64,000 nucleotides of DNA from the NCBI RefSeq assembly GCF_003432075.1, contig NZ_QWBU01000006.1, positions 206,381 through 270,380 of the forward strand. The letters are read 5' to 3'. The notes beneath the pieces are model-generated. The model was not told the origin of the DNA, did not search any database, and saw only the letters and a list, made by a program, of their open reading frames with translations. The position numbers were made by a program, and so were the translations under genes. Source of the stretch: Shinella sp. WSJ-2. GTDB taxonomy: Bacteria > Pseudomonadota > Alphaproteobacteria > Rhizobiales > Rhizobiaceae. This document shows positions 53,699 through 63,287 of this stretch, in pieces; the stretch's first letter is position 1, and every line of letters begins with the position of its first letter.

Positions 53699-55375
53699 AT
53701 GGAACGCAATGGAGGACAGCTGCTCGTCGAGTGCCTTTTGGCGCTGGGGGCGACGAAGAGCTTCGGTGTGCCGGGGGAAAGCTATCTCGCCGTCCTCGAT
53801 GCGTTGCACGACACGGCAGGGCGTCTCGACTATGTTTTATGCCGCAACGAAGGCGGCGCCGCCTTCATGGCTGCCGCTTACGGCAAGCTGACCGGCCAGC
53901 CGGGCATCTGTTTCGTGACCCGCGGTCCGGGCGCCACCAACGCGTCGATCGGCGTTCACACGGCCATGCAGGATTCTGCGCCGATGATCCTCTTCGTCGG
54001 TCAGGTCGGAACCGACATGAAGGGGCGGGAAGCCTTTCAGGAAGTGGATTACAAGGCGGTTTTCGGCACCATGGCCAAATGGGCCGTCGAGATCGATCAA
54101 GTTGGACGGATCCCAGAAATCCTCTCGCGTGCTTGGGCACTCGCGGTTTCGGGACGTCCTGGCCCGATCGTAATCGCGCTGCCCGAGGATATGCTGACCT
54201 CGCTCACGAGCGCCGCACCGCTGTCCGGCCCTGTCGAGATCGCCGAGCCCGCGCCGTCGGCGTCCGCCATGCAGCGGCTGCGCCGGATGCTGGAAGGGGC
54301 AAAGCGTCCCGTCGTCCTCTATGGCGGCTGCAACTGGGCCGAAGGCTCGATGGCTGCCGTGCGCCGCTTTGCCGAGGCTTCCGACATACCGGTGGTTTCC
54401 GTCTTCCGCTATCAGGACCAGTACGACAACGCCTCGCCGACCTTCTGCGGCGAAGCCGGTGTTGGCATGGTTGCCTCGGTCAAGGAATTGTTGCGCGATG
54501 CTGATGTCATCCTCGCGATCAACAACCGCTTCGGGGAAAATTCGACGGACGGCTACACTCTGTTCGATGTGCCGCAGCCTCGCCAGCAGATTATCCATGT
54601 CCACGGTTCGGATCTGGAGATCGGCAAGGTCTATCGCCCGGCGCTTGGCATTCATGCCGGCCCTAACGCTTTCGCGGAGGCTCTGGGTGCCCTTGAGCCC
54701 GTCAAAGGGGGATGGGCAGAATGGCGGGCCAAAGGTCGGGCGGCTTACGAAAAGGGCTTTGAGCTTCCCGATATGCCTTCGCCGGTGGATATGGGCAAGG
54801 TGACGGCGTTTCTCAACGACATTCTGCCTGACGATGTCATCCTGACCAATGGCGCGGGCAATTTCACGGTCTGGCCCAACAAGTTCTTCAAATTCGGGCC
54901 GAAGGCCCGGCTTCTTGCCCCGCAATCCGGCGCGATGGGCTATGGGGTTCCGGCAGCCATCGCAGCCCGGATCGCCCATCCCGAGCGCACCGTTGTCTGC
55001 TTTGCCGGCGACGGAGATTTTCAGATGAATTGCCAGGAGCTGGCGACCGCCCTCCAGCATGGGGCACAGCCTATTATCCTGCTGCTCAACAACGGCATTT
55101 ATGGCACGATCCGCGCCCATCAGGAGCGGCATTACCCGGAACGCGTTTCCGGCACCACTATGCTCAATCCGGATTTCGTGGCCCTGGCGAAGTCTTACGG
55201 CTTCCAGGCCGAGCGCGTGGAAACCACGGCTGACTTCGCCGCCGCCTTCGAACGGGCGCGCGCATCGAAAACCGGCGCTCTTCTCGATCTCGACATCTCA
55301 CCCGAGGCGTTGACCCCGCGCCAGACGCTAAGCCAAATGCGCAAGGCTGCTCTTTCTGCAAAGGAAACCGCATGA
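53699..55375 (+). CDS. Thiamine-pyrophosphate enzyme, acetolactate-synthase-like
   Basis: 558 aa. The N-terminal PYR domain has FGVPGESYLAVLDAL with the activating Glu in CRNEGGAAFMAAAYGK. A middle Rossmann domain follows (VVLYGGCNWAEGS). The C-terminal PP domain has the ThDP/Mg motif GDGDFQMNCQELATALQHGA with the closing NNGIYG. ATG 53699 is spaced better from AGGA than ATG 53693. The family includes acetolactate synthases, decarboxylases and carboligases, and no motif decides among them. It overlaps the hyuA-like gene by 4 bp. Confidence 0.87.
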   Translation: MERNGGQLLVECLLALGATKSFGVPGESYLAVLDALHDTAGRLDYVLCRNEGGAAFMAAAYGKLTGQPGICFVTRGPGATNASIGVHTAMQDSAPMILFVGQVGTDMKGREAFQEVDYKAVFGTMAKWAVEIDQVGRIPEILSRAWALAVSGRPGPIVIALPEDMLTSLTSAAPLSGPVEIAEPAPSASAMQRLRRMLEGAKRPVVLYGGCNWAEGSMAAVRRFAEASDIPVVSVFRYQDQYDNASPTFCGEAGVGMVASVKELLRDADVILAINNRFGENSTDGYTLFDVPQPRQQIIHVHGSDLEIGKVYRPALGIHAGPNAFAEALGALEPVKGGWAEWRAKGRAAYEKGFELPDMPSPVDMGKVTAFLNDILPDDVILTNGAGNFTVWPNKFFKFGPKARLLAPQSGAMGYGVPAAIAARIAHPERTVVCFAGDGDFQMNCQELATALQHGAQPIILLLNNGIYGTIRAHQERHYPERVSGTTMLNPDFVALAKSYGFQAERVETTADFAAAFERARASKTGALLDLDISPEALTPRQTLSQMRKAALSAKETA

Positions 55376-57450
55376 CACAACGTCACGACATCCGCCTCGG
55401 CGCCGATATCGGCGGCACCTTTACGGACATCGCGCTCGATGTGCGCGGCTTGCTCTTCTCGACGAAGGTGCTGACGAATTACTCGGCACCGGAACAGGCG
55501 ATCCTCGACGGCATCGACATCGTCGTCCGGGATGCGGGCATCGCGCCAGAGGATATCGACATCGTTATCCACGGCACGACACTCGCCACCAACGCGCTCA
55601 TCGAGCGCCGTGGTGCCCGCACCGCGCTTATCACCACCGAAGGTTTTCGCGATGTCATCGAGATGCGCACGGAAAACCGTTTCGAACAATACGATCTCAG
55701 CCTCGTGCTGCCGAAGCCGCTGATCCCGCGCGAGGATCGTTTTCCGGTCAAAGGCCGCATAGACGCGCAGGGCCGAGAACTTCAGGCGCTTGACGAGGCG
55801 GCGCTGGAAGCGCTGGCGGATATCATCGCGGAGCGCGGCTTTGGGGCCGTCGCCATCGGCTTCATCCATTCCTACATGAACCCGGCGCACGAGAAGCGTG
55901 CCCGCGAAATCCTGTCGAAAAAGCTCTCGATTCCGATCTCCATCTCGTCGGAAGTCTCGCCGCAGATGCGCGAGTTCGAGCGCTTCAACACGGTCTGCGC
56001 CAATGCCTATGTGCGCCCGCAGATGGCGGATTACCTGTCGCGCTTGCAGGTTCGACTGAAGGAGATGGGCGCACGGTGCCCGGTCTTCATGATCCATTCA
56101 GGCGGGGGCCTCATTTCGGTCGAGACGGCCTCAGAATTCCCGGTTCGCCTCGTCGAATCCGGCCCGGCGGGCGGAGCGATCTTCGCCGCAGACATCGCCC
56201 GTCGTTTCAGCCTCGACCGTGTCGTTTCCTATGACATGGGCGGCACGACGGCGAAGATCTGCCTGATCGAGGACTACCAGCCCCATACGGCGCGAACCTT
56301 CGAGGTCGCGCGCACCTATCGCTTCTGCAAGGGATCGGGCATGCCGATCTCTATTCCCGTCATCGAAATGATCGAGATCGGAGCAGGTGGCGGCTCCATC
56401 GCCTGGGTCGACGCCATGGGTCGCATCCAGGCCGGCCCGGAATCGGCCGCCTCCGAGCCGGGTCCAGCCTGCTATCAGCGGGGCGGTGAAAGGCCGGCGA
56501 TCACCGATGCTGATCTCGTGCTCGGCAAGCTCGATCCCGACAATTTCGCCGGCGGCAAGATCAGGCTTTCGGTCGAGGGCGCCAGTGCAGCGATTGCGCG
56601 TGATGTCGGCGACCGGCTGAAGCTCGCCACCGAGGCCGCCGCCTTCGGCATCGTCGAGGTGGTGGACGAAAACATGGCCAATGCGGCGCGCGTCCATGCG
56701 GTTGAGAACGGCAAGAATATCTCCGAGAACATCATGATCGCCTTCGGCGGCGCCGCACCTCTGCATGCCGCCCGCCTTTGCGAAAAACTGGGCGTGGACC
56801 AATGCCTCATTCCGCAAGGGGCGGGTGTGGGTTCAGCCATCGGCTTCCTCAAGGCGCCGTTCGGTTATGAAGCGCTCGCCTCGATGGTCATGCGTCTGTC
56901 GAAGTTCGATGCCGTCGCAGTCAACGCCATGCTTGACGACCTCAAGGCAACGGCTGAAGGCTTCGTACGTGCCGGGACGGATGGCGAGATCATCCGCGAG
57001 ATCACCGCCTTCATGCGCTATTCGGGGCAGGGCTGGGAAATCCCGGTGGCGCTGCCCGAACGCGCTTTCACGCAGGCGGATACGGTGATGATCGAGGCGG
57101 CCTTCAAGGAGCGCTACGCTCAATTCTTTGGCCGCGCCGTGGAAGGGCCGGAAATCGAGTTCGTCACCTGGTCGGTCAAGGCGCAGGATGTGCGACCCGA
57201 AGGCGAGCGGTTCGCTCTCGAAACGGATGGCGCCGTCGTATCCGCGCCCGTGCACCGGGCCGTTTTCGATCCTGCCTCCGGCAAGACGCTGGAAACGGCC
57301 ATCGTGTCGCGCGATACCCTGTCGCCGGGTGCACGGGTGGCTGGCCCCGCCGTCATCGTCGAGCGGGAAACATCCACCATCGTCACGTCGCCGTTCGATG
57401 CCGTCATCCAGATCGACGGCACCATTCTCCTCGTGCGCAAGGGGCACTGA
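55372..57450 (+). CDS. hyuA: Hydantoinase/oxoprolinase subunit A family protein
   Basis: 692 aa. The N-terminal actin-like phosphate motif is LGADIGGTFTDIALDVRG; VIHGTTLATNALIERRGART, MIHSGGGLISVETASEFPVR and VSYDMGGTTAKICLIEDYQP follow in family order. These enzymes couple ATP hydrolysis to opening of hydantoin, 5-oxoproline or N-methylhydantoin rings, or to acetone-type carboxylation, always with a B subunit. The B subunit gene starts 2 bp downstream. The substrate here is unknown. Confidence 0.9.
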   Translation: MTQRHDIRLGADIGGTFTDIALDVRGLLFSTKVLTNYSAPEQAILDGIDIVVRDAGIAPEDIDIVIHGTTLATNALIERRGARTALITTEGFRDVIEMRTENRFEQYDLSLVLPKPLIPREDRFPVKGRIDAQGRELQALDEAALEALADIIAERGFGAVAIGFIHSYMNPAHEKRAREILSKKLSIPISISSEVSPQMREFERFNTVCANAYVRPQMADYLSRLQVRLKEMGARCPVFMIHSGGGLISVETASEFPVRLVESGPAGGAIFAADIARRFSLDRVVSYDMGGTTAKICLIEDYQPHTARTFEVARTYRFCKGSGMPISIPVIEMIEIGAGGGSIAWVDAMGRIQAGPESAASEPGPACYQRGGERPAITDADLVLGKLDPDNFAGGKIRLSVEGASAAIARDVGDRLKLATEAAAFGIVEVVDENMANAARVHAVENGKNISENIMIAFGGAAPLHAARLCEKLGVDQCLIPQGAGVGSAIGFLKAPFGYEALASMVMRLSKFDAVAVNAMLDDLKATAEGFVRAGTDGEIIREITAFMRYSGQGWEIPVALPERAFTQADTVMIEAAFKERYAQFFGRAVEGPEIEFVTWSVKAQDVRPEGERFALETDGAVVSAPVHRAVFDPASGKTLETAIVSRDTLSPGARVAGPAVIVERETSTIVTSPFDAVIQIDGTILLVRKGH

Positions 57451-57452
57451 TC

Positions 57453-59069
57453 ATGAGCGATATCAATGAAATCCGCATGCAGGTTATGTGGAACCGCCTG
57501 ATCTCGGTCGTTGAAGAACAGGCATTGACGCTGCTGCGCACGGCGTTTTCCACCTCCGTGCGCGAGGCGGGCGATCTCTCGGCGGGGGTCTACAACGCCA
57601 AGGGCGAGATGCTTGCCCAGGCCGTCACCGGCACGCCGGGCCACGTCAACACAATGGCGGAAGCCGTGCTGCACTTCATCGCCGAAATCCCGCGCGAAGA
57701 CATGTATCCGGGCGACACCTATGTCACCAATGATCCGTGGAAGGGCACCGGCCACCTGCACGACATCACCATGGTCTCGCCCTCCTTCAAGGACGAGGAA
57801 CTGATCGGCTTTTTCGCCTGCACGGCCCACGTGGTCGATGTCGGTGGACGCGGCTTCGGGGCAGACGGCAAGTCGGTCTATGAGGAAGGCATTCAGATCC
57901 CGATCATGAAATTTGCTGAGCGCGGCGTCGTGAACAAGGATCTGCTGAAGATCCTGCGCCTCAACGTGCGCGAGCCGAACCAGGTGATCGGCGACTTCTA
58001 TTCGCTCGCCGCCTGCAACGACGTCGGCCACAAGCGGCTGATCGAGATGCTGGACGAGGTCGGCTACGACAATCTCGACACACTCGGCGACTTCATCCTG
58101 TCGCGCACACATGAAGCGACGATGGAGCGTATCGCCGGCCTGCCGAAGGGGGCCTGGACGAACGACATGCTGACGGACGGCTATGACGTGCCGATCAGGC
58201 TCGCGGCCGAGGTCGCGATCACCGACAGCGGCGTCAATGTCGATTTCTCCGGCACGGATGGCGTGAGCCGCTGGGGCATCAACGTGCCGCTGATCTATAC
58301 TAAGGCCTATGCCTGCTACGCGCTGAAATGCGTGGTAGCGCCAGATATTCCGAACAACTCGGCCTCTCTGGCCGTCTTCAACGTTTCCTCGCCCACCAAC
58401 ATCCTCAATGCGCCGCGCCCGGCTCCGGTTTCCGTGCGCCACGTCATCGGCCATATGGTGCCGGATCTCGTGCTGGGTGCGCTTGCCAAGGCGCTTCCGG
58501 GGCAGATTCTCGCCGAGGGTGCTGCCGCCCTGTGGAACATCCACATTTCGGCCCGCCCGGTCGCCGGTGTATCCGGCCGGCGTGCGGAGGTGCTGATGTT
58601 CAACTCCGGCGGCATGGGCGCGCGTCCGGGCGTCGACGGCCTGTCTTCCACGGCCTTCCCTTCGGGCGTGCATACAATGCCGATCGAGGCGACTGAGCAT
58701 ACCGGCCCTATCGTTGTCTGGCGCAAGGAGTTGCGTCCTGACTCCGGTGGCGCCGGCAAATATCGCGGCGGTCTCGGCCAGATCATCGAGATCGCACCCG
58801 CCGAAGGGCATGAATTCGATTTTTCGGCAATGTTCGACCGCATCGCGACGCCGGCACGCGGGCGCGATGGTGGCGAAGATGGCGCACCCGGCTCGGCGAA
58901 GCTCGACGACGGCACGAAGCTCAGACCGAAGGGCTGGCAACACGTGCCGGCGGGCCGCCGGCTGGTGCTGGAGCTGCCTGGCGGGGGCGGTTTCGGCAAC
59001 CCGGACGAGCGTTCGTCCGAAGCGAAGGCCGAAGACCTGTCCAAGGGTTATGTGACGGAGACGAAGTGA
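57453..59069 (+). CDS. hyuB: Hydantoinase/oxoprolinase subunit B family protein
   Basis: 538 aa. It opens with the family pattern VMWNRLISVVEEQALTLLRT, then SVREAGDLSAGVYNAKGEML and GHVNTMAEAVLHF. YVTNDPWKGTGHLHDITMVS carries the conserved NDP and His residues. The C-terminus has the Gly-rich ELPGGGGFGNPDER. It is the partner of the preceding A subunit. Its stop overlaps the aminotransferase start by 1 bp (TGATG). Confidence 0.9.
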   Translation: MSDINEIRMQVMWNRLISVVEEQALTLLRTAFSTSVREAGDLSAGVYNAKGEMLAQAVTGTPGHVNTMAEAVLHFIAEIPREDMYPGDTYVTNDPWKGTGHLHDITMVSPSFKDEELIGFFACTAHVVDVGGRGFGADGKSVYEEGIQIPIMKFAERGVVNKDLLKILRLNVREPNQVIGDFYSLAACNDVGHKRLIEMLDEVGYDNLDTLGDFILSRTHEATMERIAGLPKGAWTNDMLTDGYDVPIRLAAEVAITDSGVNVDFSGTDGVSRWGINVPLIYTKAYACYALKCVVAPDIPNNSASLAVFNVSSPTNILNAPRPAPVSVRHVIGHMVPDLVLGALAKALPGQILAEGAAALWNIHISARPVAGVSGRRAEVLMFNSGGMGARPGVDGLSSTAFPSGVHTMPIEATEHTGPIVVWRKELRPDSGGAGKYRGGLGQIIEIAPAEGHEFDFSAMFDRIATPARGRDGGEDGAPGSAKLDDGTKLRPKGWQHVPAGRRLVLELPGGGGFGNPDERSSEAKAEDLSKGYVTETK

Positions 59070-60274
59070 TGAGCCATATCGCCAGCCGGCTTTCCGCCGT
59101 CAAACCCTCGGCTTCCATGGCCGTCTCGCAGGCCGCCAAGGATCTGGCGGCGACGGGCATCGACGTGATCGACCTCGGTCTTGGCGAGCCGGATTTCCCG
59201 GCCCCCGCCCATATCACCGAGGCCGCCTTCGCGACGGCGCGCAAGGAGCGCATGCTCTACACCGCCTCGCTCGGCACCACTGACCTGCGTAAGGCAATTG
59301 CCGCCAAGTTCAAACGAGAAAACGGCCTCGACTACGCCATCGACGAGATCGCGGTGGCCAATGGTGCCAAGCAGATTATCTTCAACGCGCTGATGGCGAC
59401 GCTCGAGGTGGGCGACGAGGCGGTACTGCCCGCGCCGTACTTCGTCTCCTATCCGGAAATGGTGAAGCTTTTTGGCGGCGTGCCGGTCACCCCGGCTTGC
59501 TCGGCACAAAACGGCTTTCGTTTGACGCCGGAAGTGTTGGAAGCGGCGCTGACGGAAAAGACCCGCTGGCTGTTCCTCAACATGCCCGGCAATCCCTCGG
59601 GTGCGGTCTATACCGAGGCGCAGCTGAAGGCGCTCGGTGCGGTGCTTGCCCGCTATCCTGATGTCATGATCCTCTCGGACGAAATCTACGAGCATATCCT
59701 TTTCGACGGACGTAAATTCGTCTCCTTCGGCTTGGCCTGCCCGGAATTGCGCGACCGCTCGCTGATCGTCAACGGCATGTCCAAGGCCTACGCGATGACC
59801 GGCTGGCGCGTCGGTTATGCCGCTGGGCCGAAGAACCTGATCAAGGCAATGGCGACGATCCAGAGCCAGTCCTGCACGTCGGTTTCCGCCCCGGCGCAAA
59901 TCGCGGCCAAGGCGGCACTTGAGGGACCGCAGGATTGCGTCACCGAATTCCGAGTGGAGTTCGAGCGCCGCCGCGATCTCGTGGTCGAAGGTATTGCGAA
60001 GATCAATGCACTGAGTCTTGATCCGCCGGAGGGCGCCTTCTACGCCTATATCGGCTGTGCTGCGCTGATAGGTGCGAAAACGCCCGCCGGCCAGACGCTG
60101 GAAGACGACGTGGCAGTCGCAAAATACCTTCTCGACGAGGGGCATGTGGCGGCGGTTCCGGGCACGGCCTATGGTCTTTCGCCCTTCTTTCGCATTTCAA
60201 CGGCGACCTCCGAGGCGGTTCTGGCAGAAGCGGTGAAGCGTATCGCGGCCGCCGTCGCCAAACTCGAATTCTGA
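59069..60274 (+). CDS. Class I/II pyridoxal-phosphate aminotransferase (aspartate-aminotransferase-like)
   Basis: 401 aa. The PLP lysine is Lys239 in NGMSKAYAMTGWRVGY. The substrate-binding NMPGNPSGAVY and SDEIYEHILF strands and the carboxylate-binding Arg in PFFRISTATS are present. The sequence is of the AspC Igamma type common in rhizobia (IASRLSAVKPSASMAVS). It exchanges an amino group with 2-oxoglutarate or pyruvate. Position in the operon suggests that it deaminates the product of the hydantoinase step or feeds the TPP enzyme with a 2-oxo acid; this is inference. Confidence 0.9.
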   Translation: MSHIASRLSAVKPSASMAVSQAAKDLAATGIDVIDLGLGEPDFPAPAHITEAAFATARKERMLYTASLGTTDLRKAIAAKFKRENGLDYAIDEIAVANGAKQIIFNALMATLEVGDEAVLPAPYFVSYPEMVKLFGGVPVTPACSAQNGFRLTPEVLEAALTEKTRWLFLNMPGNPSGAVYTEAQLKALGAVLARYPDVMILSDEIYEHILFDGRKFVSFGLACPELRDRSLIVNGMSKAYAMTGWRVGYAAGPKNLIKAMATIQSQSCTSVSAPAQIAAKAALEGPQDCVTEFRVEFERRRDLVVEGIAKINALSLDPPEGAFYAYIGCAALIGAKTPAGQTLEDDVAVAKYLLDEGHVAAVPGTAYGLSPFFRISTATSEAVLAEAVKRIAAAVAKLEF

Positions 60275-60286
60275 TTGGAACGAAGA

Positions 60287-61105
60287 ATGTCCAAGCTCTA
60301 CAAAACCATTCTGATCACGGGAGCCGCCGGCCGGCTCGGCACGGAACTTCGCCGCGGTCTTGCGCCGCTCGCCGACAAACTGCGGCTGGCCGATATCGGC
60401 GAGATCAAGGACTTGCAGCCGAACGAGGAGGCGATGGTCTTCGATCTCGCGGACGAGGTCGCCGTGACGAAGGCAGTCGAGGGTGTCGATACCATCGTGC
60501 ATTTCGGCGGCGTTCCCTTGGAACGCCCCTGGCAAGATATCCTAGATGCCAATATCCGCGGCAGCTACCACATCTACGAGGCCGCCCGGAAACACGGCGT
60601 CAAGCGCGTTGTCTACGCTTCCTCCGTGCATGCGATCGGTTATCATCCGCTGGAAGCGCATATCGATACGGACGCGCCGGTGCGTCCCGACAGCCTCTAC
60701 GGCGTCTCCAAATGCTTCGTCGAGGCGCTGAGCCGCTTCTACTGGGATAAGTTCGGGCTGGAGAGCGTGTGCTTGCGCATCTTCTCCTCATTCCCGGAAC
60801 CGGCGGATCGCCGCATGCTCTGGTCCTGGCTGTCCTTCGAGGATTGCATCCGCCTGGTGACGGCCAGCCTGACAGCGCCGCGCGTCGGCCACACGATCAG
60901 CTTCGGCCTCTCCGACAATGCCGTCAAACCGGTGGACAATGGCCGCGCCGGCCATCTCGGCTACGTGCCGCAGGACAATACCGAGCGCTTCCGCGCAAAG
61001 GTGGAGGCGGAAAAGCCGCCCGTCGATCCGAAGGCGCCGTCCACCCTCTATCTCGGCGGATGGTTTGTCGATATCGGCCATCCCGACGATGAGGTGTCCA
61101 AATGA
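60287..61105 (+). CDS. NAD-dependent epimerase/dehydrogenase, uronate-dehydrogenase-like
   Basis: 272 aa, extended SDR. The nucleotide motif is LITGAAGRLGTELR. The catalytic Tyr-x3-Lys is in DSLYGVSKCFVEALSRFYWD. The order of ADIGEIKDLQPNEE, VHFGGVPLERPWQDILDANI and YEAARKHGVKRVVYASS is the same as in Agrobacterium uronate dehydrogenase, which oxidises galacturonate/glucuronate to aldaric lactones. GGAACGAAG precedes ATG 60287. It overlaps the FAD gene by 4 bp. Whether it takes a uronate or another polyol in this context is open. Confidence 0.85.
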   Translation: MSKLYKTILITGAAGRLGTELRRGLAPLADKLRLADIGEIKDLQPNEEAMVFDLADEVAVTKAVEGVDTIVHFGGVPLERPWQDILDANIRGSYHIYEAARKHGVKRVVYASSVHAIGYHPLEAHIDTDAPVRPDSLYGVSKCFVEALSRFYWDKFGLESVCLRIFSSFPEPADRRMLWSWLSFEDCIRLVTASLTAPRVGHTISFGLSDNAVKPVDNGRAGHLGYVPQDNTERFRAKVEAEKPPVDPKAPSTLYLGGWFVDIGHPDDEVSK

Positions 61106-62307
61106 AAGACCACTATGACGTCGTCATCGTCGGTGGCGCGGTGATCGGTTCCGCCGTTGCCTACTATCTCGCGGCTAATGCCGATTTCGATGGCTCCGTA
61201 CTCGTCATCGAGCGCGATCCGACCTATCTCAAGGCGGCCACATCGCTATCGTCGTCCTCCATCCGCACGCAGTTCTCCAATCCGATCAACGTGAAAATCA
61301 GCCAATACGGCTCCGAGGTAATCCGCAATTTCGGCGAGATGATGCAGGTCGGCGACGACAGGCCCGATCTCGGTTTCCATTCCGGCGGCTACCTGTTCCT
61401 CGCGAACACGCCGGAGCAGGTGCAGGTTCTCAAGGAGAACCATGAAGCACAGGTTTCCTGCGGTGCCGATGTTGTGCTCTGGAATCGCGACGAACTGGCG
61501 AATGCCTTCCCCCATCTCAATGTCGCCGATATCGAGCTCGCTTCCTACGGTCGTTCGGGCGAAGGCTGGTTCAACAATACCGGCCTGATGTACGGCTTCA
61601 AGAACAAGGCCCGTTCGCTCGGAGTCGATTATGTCACGGATGAAGCAGTCGCCATCGGCCGTGACGGCGATGCCGTGACGTCGGTGACACTGAGGTCCGG
61701 CGCGGTGGTCAGGGCTGGCACGATCGTCAACGCTTCCGGCCCCCGCGCGGCGCTGACCGCCCGGATGGCTGGCCTCGATATTCCGGTCGAACCGCGCAAG
61801 CGCACTCTGTTCGTCTTCGATTGCGCTCATACGCCGGAGGGAACCGCCACCGTTAATCAGGGGCGGCTGCCCCTGATGATCGATCCGTCCGGCGTATTTT
61901 GCCGGCCCGAAGGCCGCTTCTTCCTGACGGGCTGCCCGCCGGTGGAAGACCCGGCCGCCGACTGGGACGATTTCGAACCGCGCTACGAGGAATTCGAGGA
62001 GATCATCTGGCCGGCGCTGGCCGAACGATCGCCCCGGTTCGAAGCGATCAAGGTGGTGAATCAGTGGGCCGGGCACTACGACTTCAACACGCTCGACCAC
62101 AATCTGGTCGTCGGCCGCCACCCGGTGGTGCGCAACTTCGTTTTCGCCAATGGCTTTTCCGGCCATGGCCTGCAGCAGGGGCCGGCGACGGGACGCGGGG
62201 TGTCGGAGTTGATCACGTACGGCGAATATCGCACACTGGATCTGACGGAGGTCGGCTACGAGCGAATTTTGGAAAACCGGCCCTTCCTCGAAAAAGCCGT
62301 GATATAA
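61102..62307 (+). CDS. FAD-dependent oxidoreductase, D-amino acid/sarcosine oxidase-like (DAO family)
   Basis: 401 aa. The dinucleotide-binding motif is VVIVGGAVIGSAVAYYLA (Ala replaces the second conserved Gly, as in some relatives). TSLSSSSIRTQFSNPINVKI is the flavin-loop region. The C-terminus has VVGRHPVVRNFVFANGFSGH and GLQQGPATGRGVSELI, typical of DAO enzymes. It would oxidise a secondary or primary amine (sarcosine, D-amino acid, imino acid) to the imine with a flavin. It ends the catabolic part of the TPP-HyuAB operon. Confidence 0.87.
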   Translation: MKDHYDVVIVGGAVIGSAVAYYLAANADFDGSVLVIERDPTYLKAATSLSSSSIRTQFSNPINVKISQYGSEVIRNFGEMMQVGDDRPDLGFHSGGYLFLANTPEQVQVLKENHEAQVSCGADVVLWNRDELANAFPHLNVADIELASYGRSGEGWFNNTGLMYGFKNKARSLGVDYVTDEAVAIGRDGDAVTSVTLRSGAVVRAGTIVNASGPRAALTARMAGLDIPVEPRKRTLFVFDCAHTPEGTATVNQGRLPLMIDPSGVFCRPEGRFFLTGCPPVEDPAADWDDFEPRYEEFEEIIWPALAERSPRFEAIKVVNQWAGHYDFNTLDHNLVVGRHPVVRNFVFANGFSGHGLQQGPATGRGVSELITYGEYRTLDLTEVGYERILENRPFLEKAVI

Positions 62308-62316
62308 CCGCGACCG

Positions 62317-62336
62317 GCTGCGCCGGCGGGCGCAGC
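62317..62336 (+). other. Stem-loop between the FAD gene and the LysR gene
   Basis: GCTGCGC (62317-62323), loop CGGCGG, GCGCAGC (62330-62336). It has no T-run and lies 34 bp before the TTG start of the LysR gene. It probably separates expression of the catabolic genes from the regulator rather than ending transcription. Confidence 0.45.
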
Positions 62337-62370
62337 GGCTATATCTTGTGGTCCCTGAGGGAGGGGTAAT

Positions 62371-63273
62371 TTGGCTGGACAACACACGCGGCTTCCCCCT
62401 CTCAATGCGTTGCGCGCTTTCTGGGCGGTTATGCGACAAGGCACGTTCCGCAGCGCGGCCGATGAACTGCTGGTCACGCCTCAGGCCATCAGCCAGCAGA
62501 TCAAGCTGCTGGAAGATACCCTGCATGTGCAGCTATTCGAGCGCAAGGCACGGGTGATCGAGCCGACGGAGCATGCGATCATTCTGTCGCATTTTGTCCA
62601 AGCTGGTTTCGACGAATTCACCGAAGGCATCCGCCGCGTTACCAACTCGACCTATCGCAACCGCATCAACATCAATGTCAGCCCATATTTCGCCACGCGC
62701 TACCTGATGGAGCGGCTGGAGCGTTTTCGCCAGCGTATGCCCGGTGCCGATATTCGCCTGACGACGATGGTCAACGTCCGCGATTTCGCGGCCGACGAGG
62801 TGGACGTCTCCATTCAGTGGGGCTTCGGCAACTGGAAGGAATATGACGTCAAGCTGTTGATGCATGATCCGAAGATCATCTGTTGCTCGCCGGATTTGGC
62901 CAAACAGATCTCGTCGCCCGCCGATCTCGGCCGTATGACGCTTCTCCATCCCGTCATGGCGCGCGATCTCTGGCGCAAGGTGCTGGCGCATCTCGGTCTG
63001 CCCTCGCTGGACATGGCCGGCGAGATCGAATTCCAGGATGCGGCGACCATGCGAAGGGGGAGTATTTCCGGGATCGGCGTCGGGCTTGTCTCACGGCTCG
63101 ATGCGCTGGCCGATATCGAGGCCGGCACGCTTGTCGCGCCGCTCGGCGTCGACCTCATGGACACGATGGACAAAAAGGATGTTCCTGGCTTCTATCTCGT
63201 CGTTCCCAGAGCCCATAAGCGCGTCAAGATCATTTCTGCTTTCTGTGAGTGGATCGCTGCCGAGCAATGGTGA
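62371..63273 (+). CDS. LysR family transcriptional regulator (GcvA-like)
   Basis: 300 aa with a probable TTG start preceded by GAGGGAGGGG. The GcvA-like opening is LPPLNALRAFWAVMRQGTFR, the helix-turn-helix SAADELLVTPQAISQQIKLL. The effector domain has NVSPYFATRYLMERLERFRQ and VNVRDFAADEVDVSIQWGFG, the last a hallmark of GcvA-type members. It follows the operon in the same direction and probably regulates it. The inducer is unknown. Confidence 0.87.
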   Translation: MAGQHTRLPPLNALRAFWAVMRQGTFRSAADELLVTPQAISQQIKLLEDTLHVQLFERKARVIEPTEHAIILSHFVQAGFDEFTEGIRRVTNSTYRNRININVSPYFATRYLMERLERFRQRMPGADIRLTTMVNVRDFAADEVDVSIQWGFGNWKEYDVKLLMHDPKIICCSPDLAKQISSPADLGRMTLLHPVMARDLWRKVLAHLGLPSLDMAGEIEFQDAATMRRGSISGIGVGLVSRLDALADIEAGTLVAPLGVDLMDTMDKKDVPGFYLVVPRAHKRVKIISAFCEWIAAEQW

Positions 63274-63287
63274 CGAGATGAACATAG

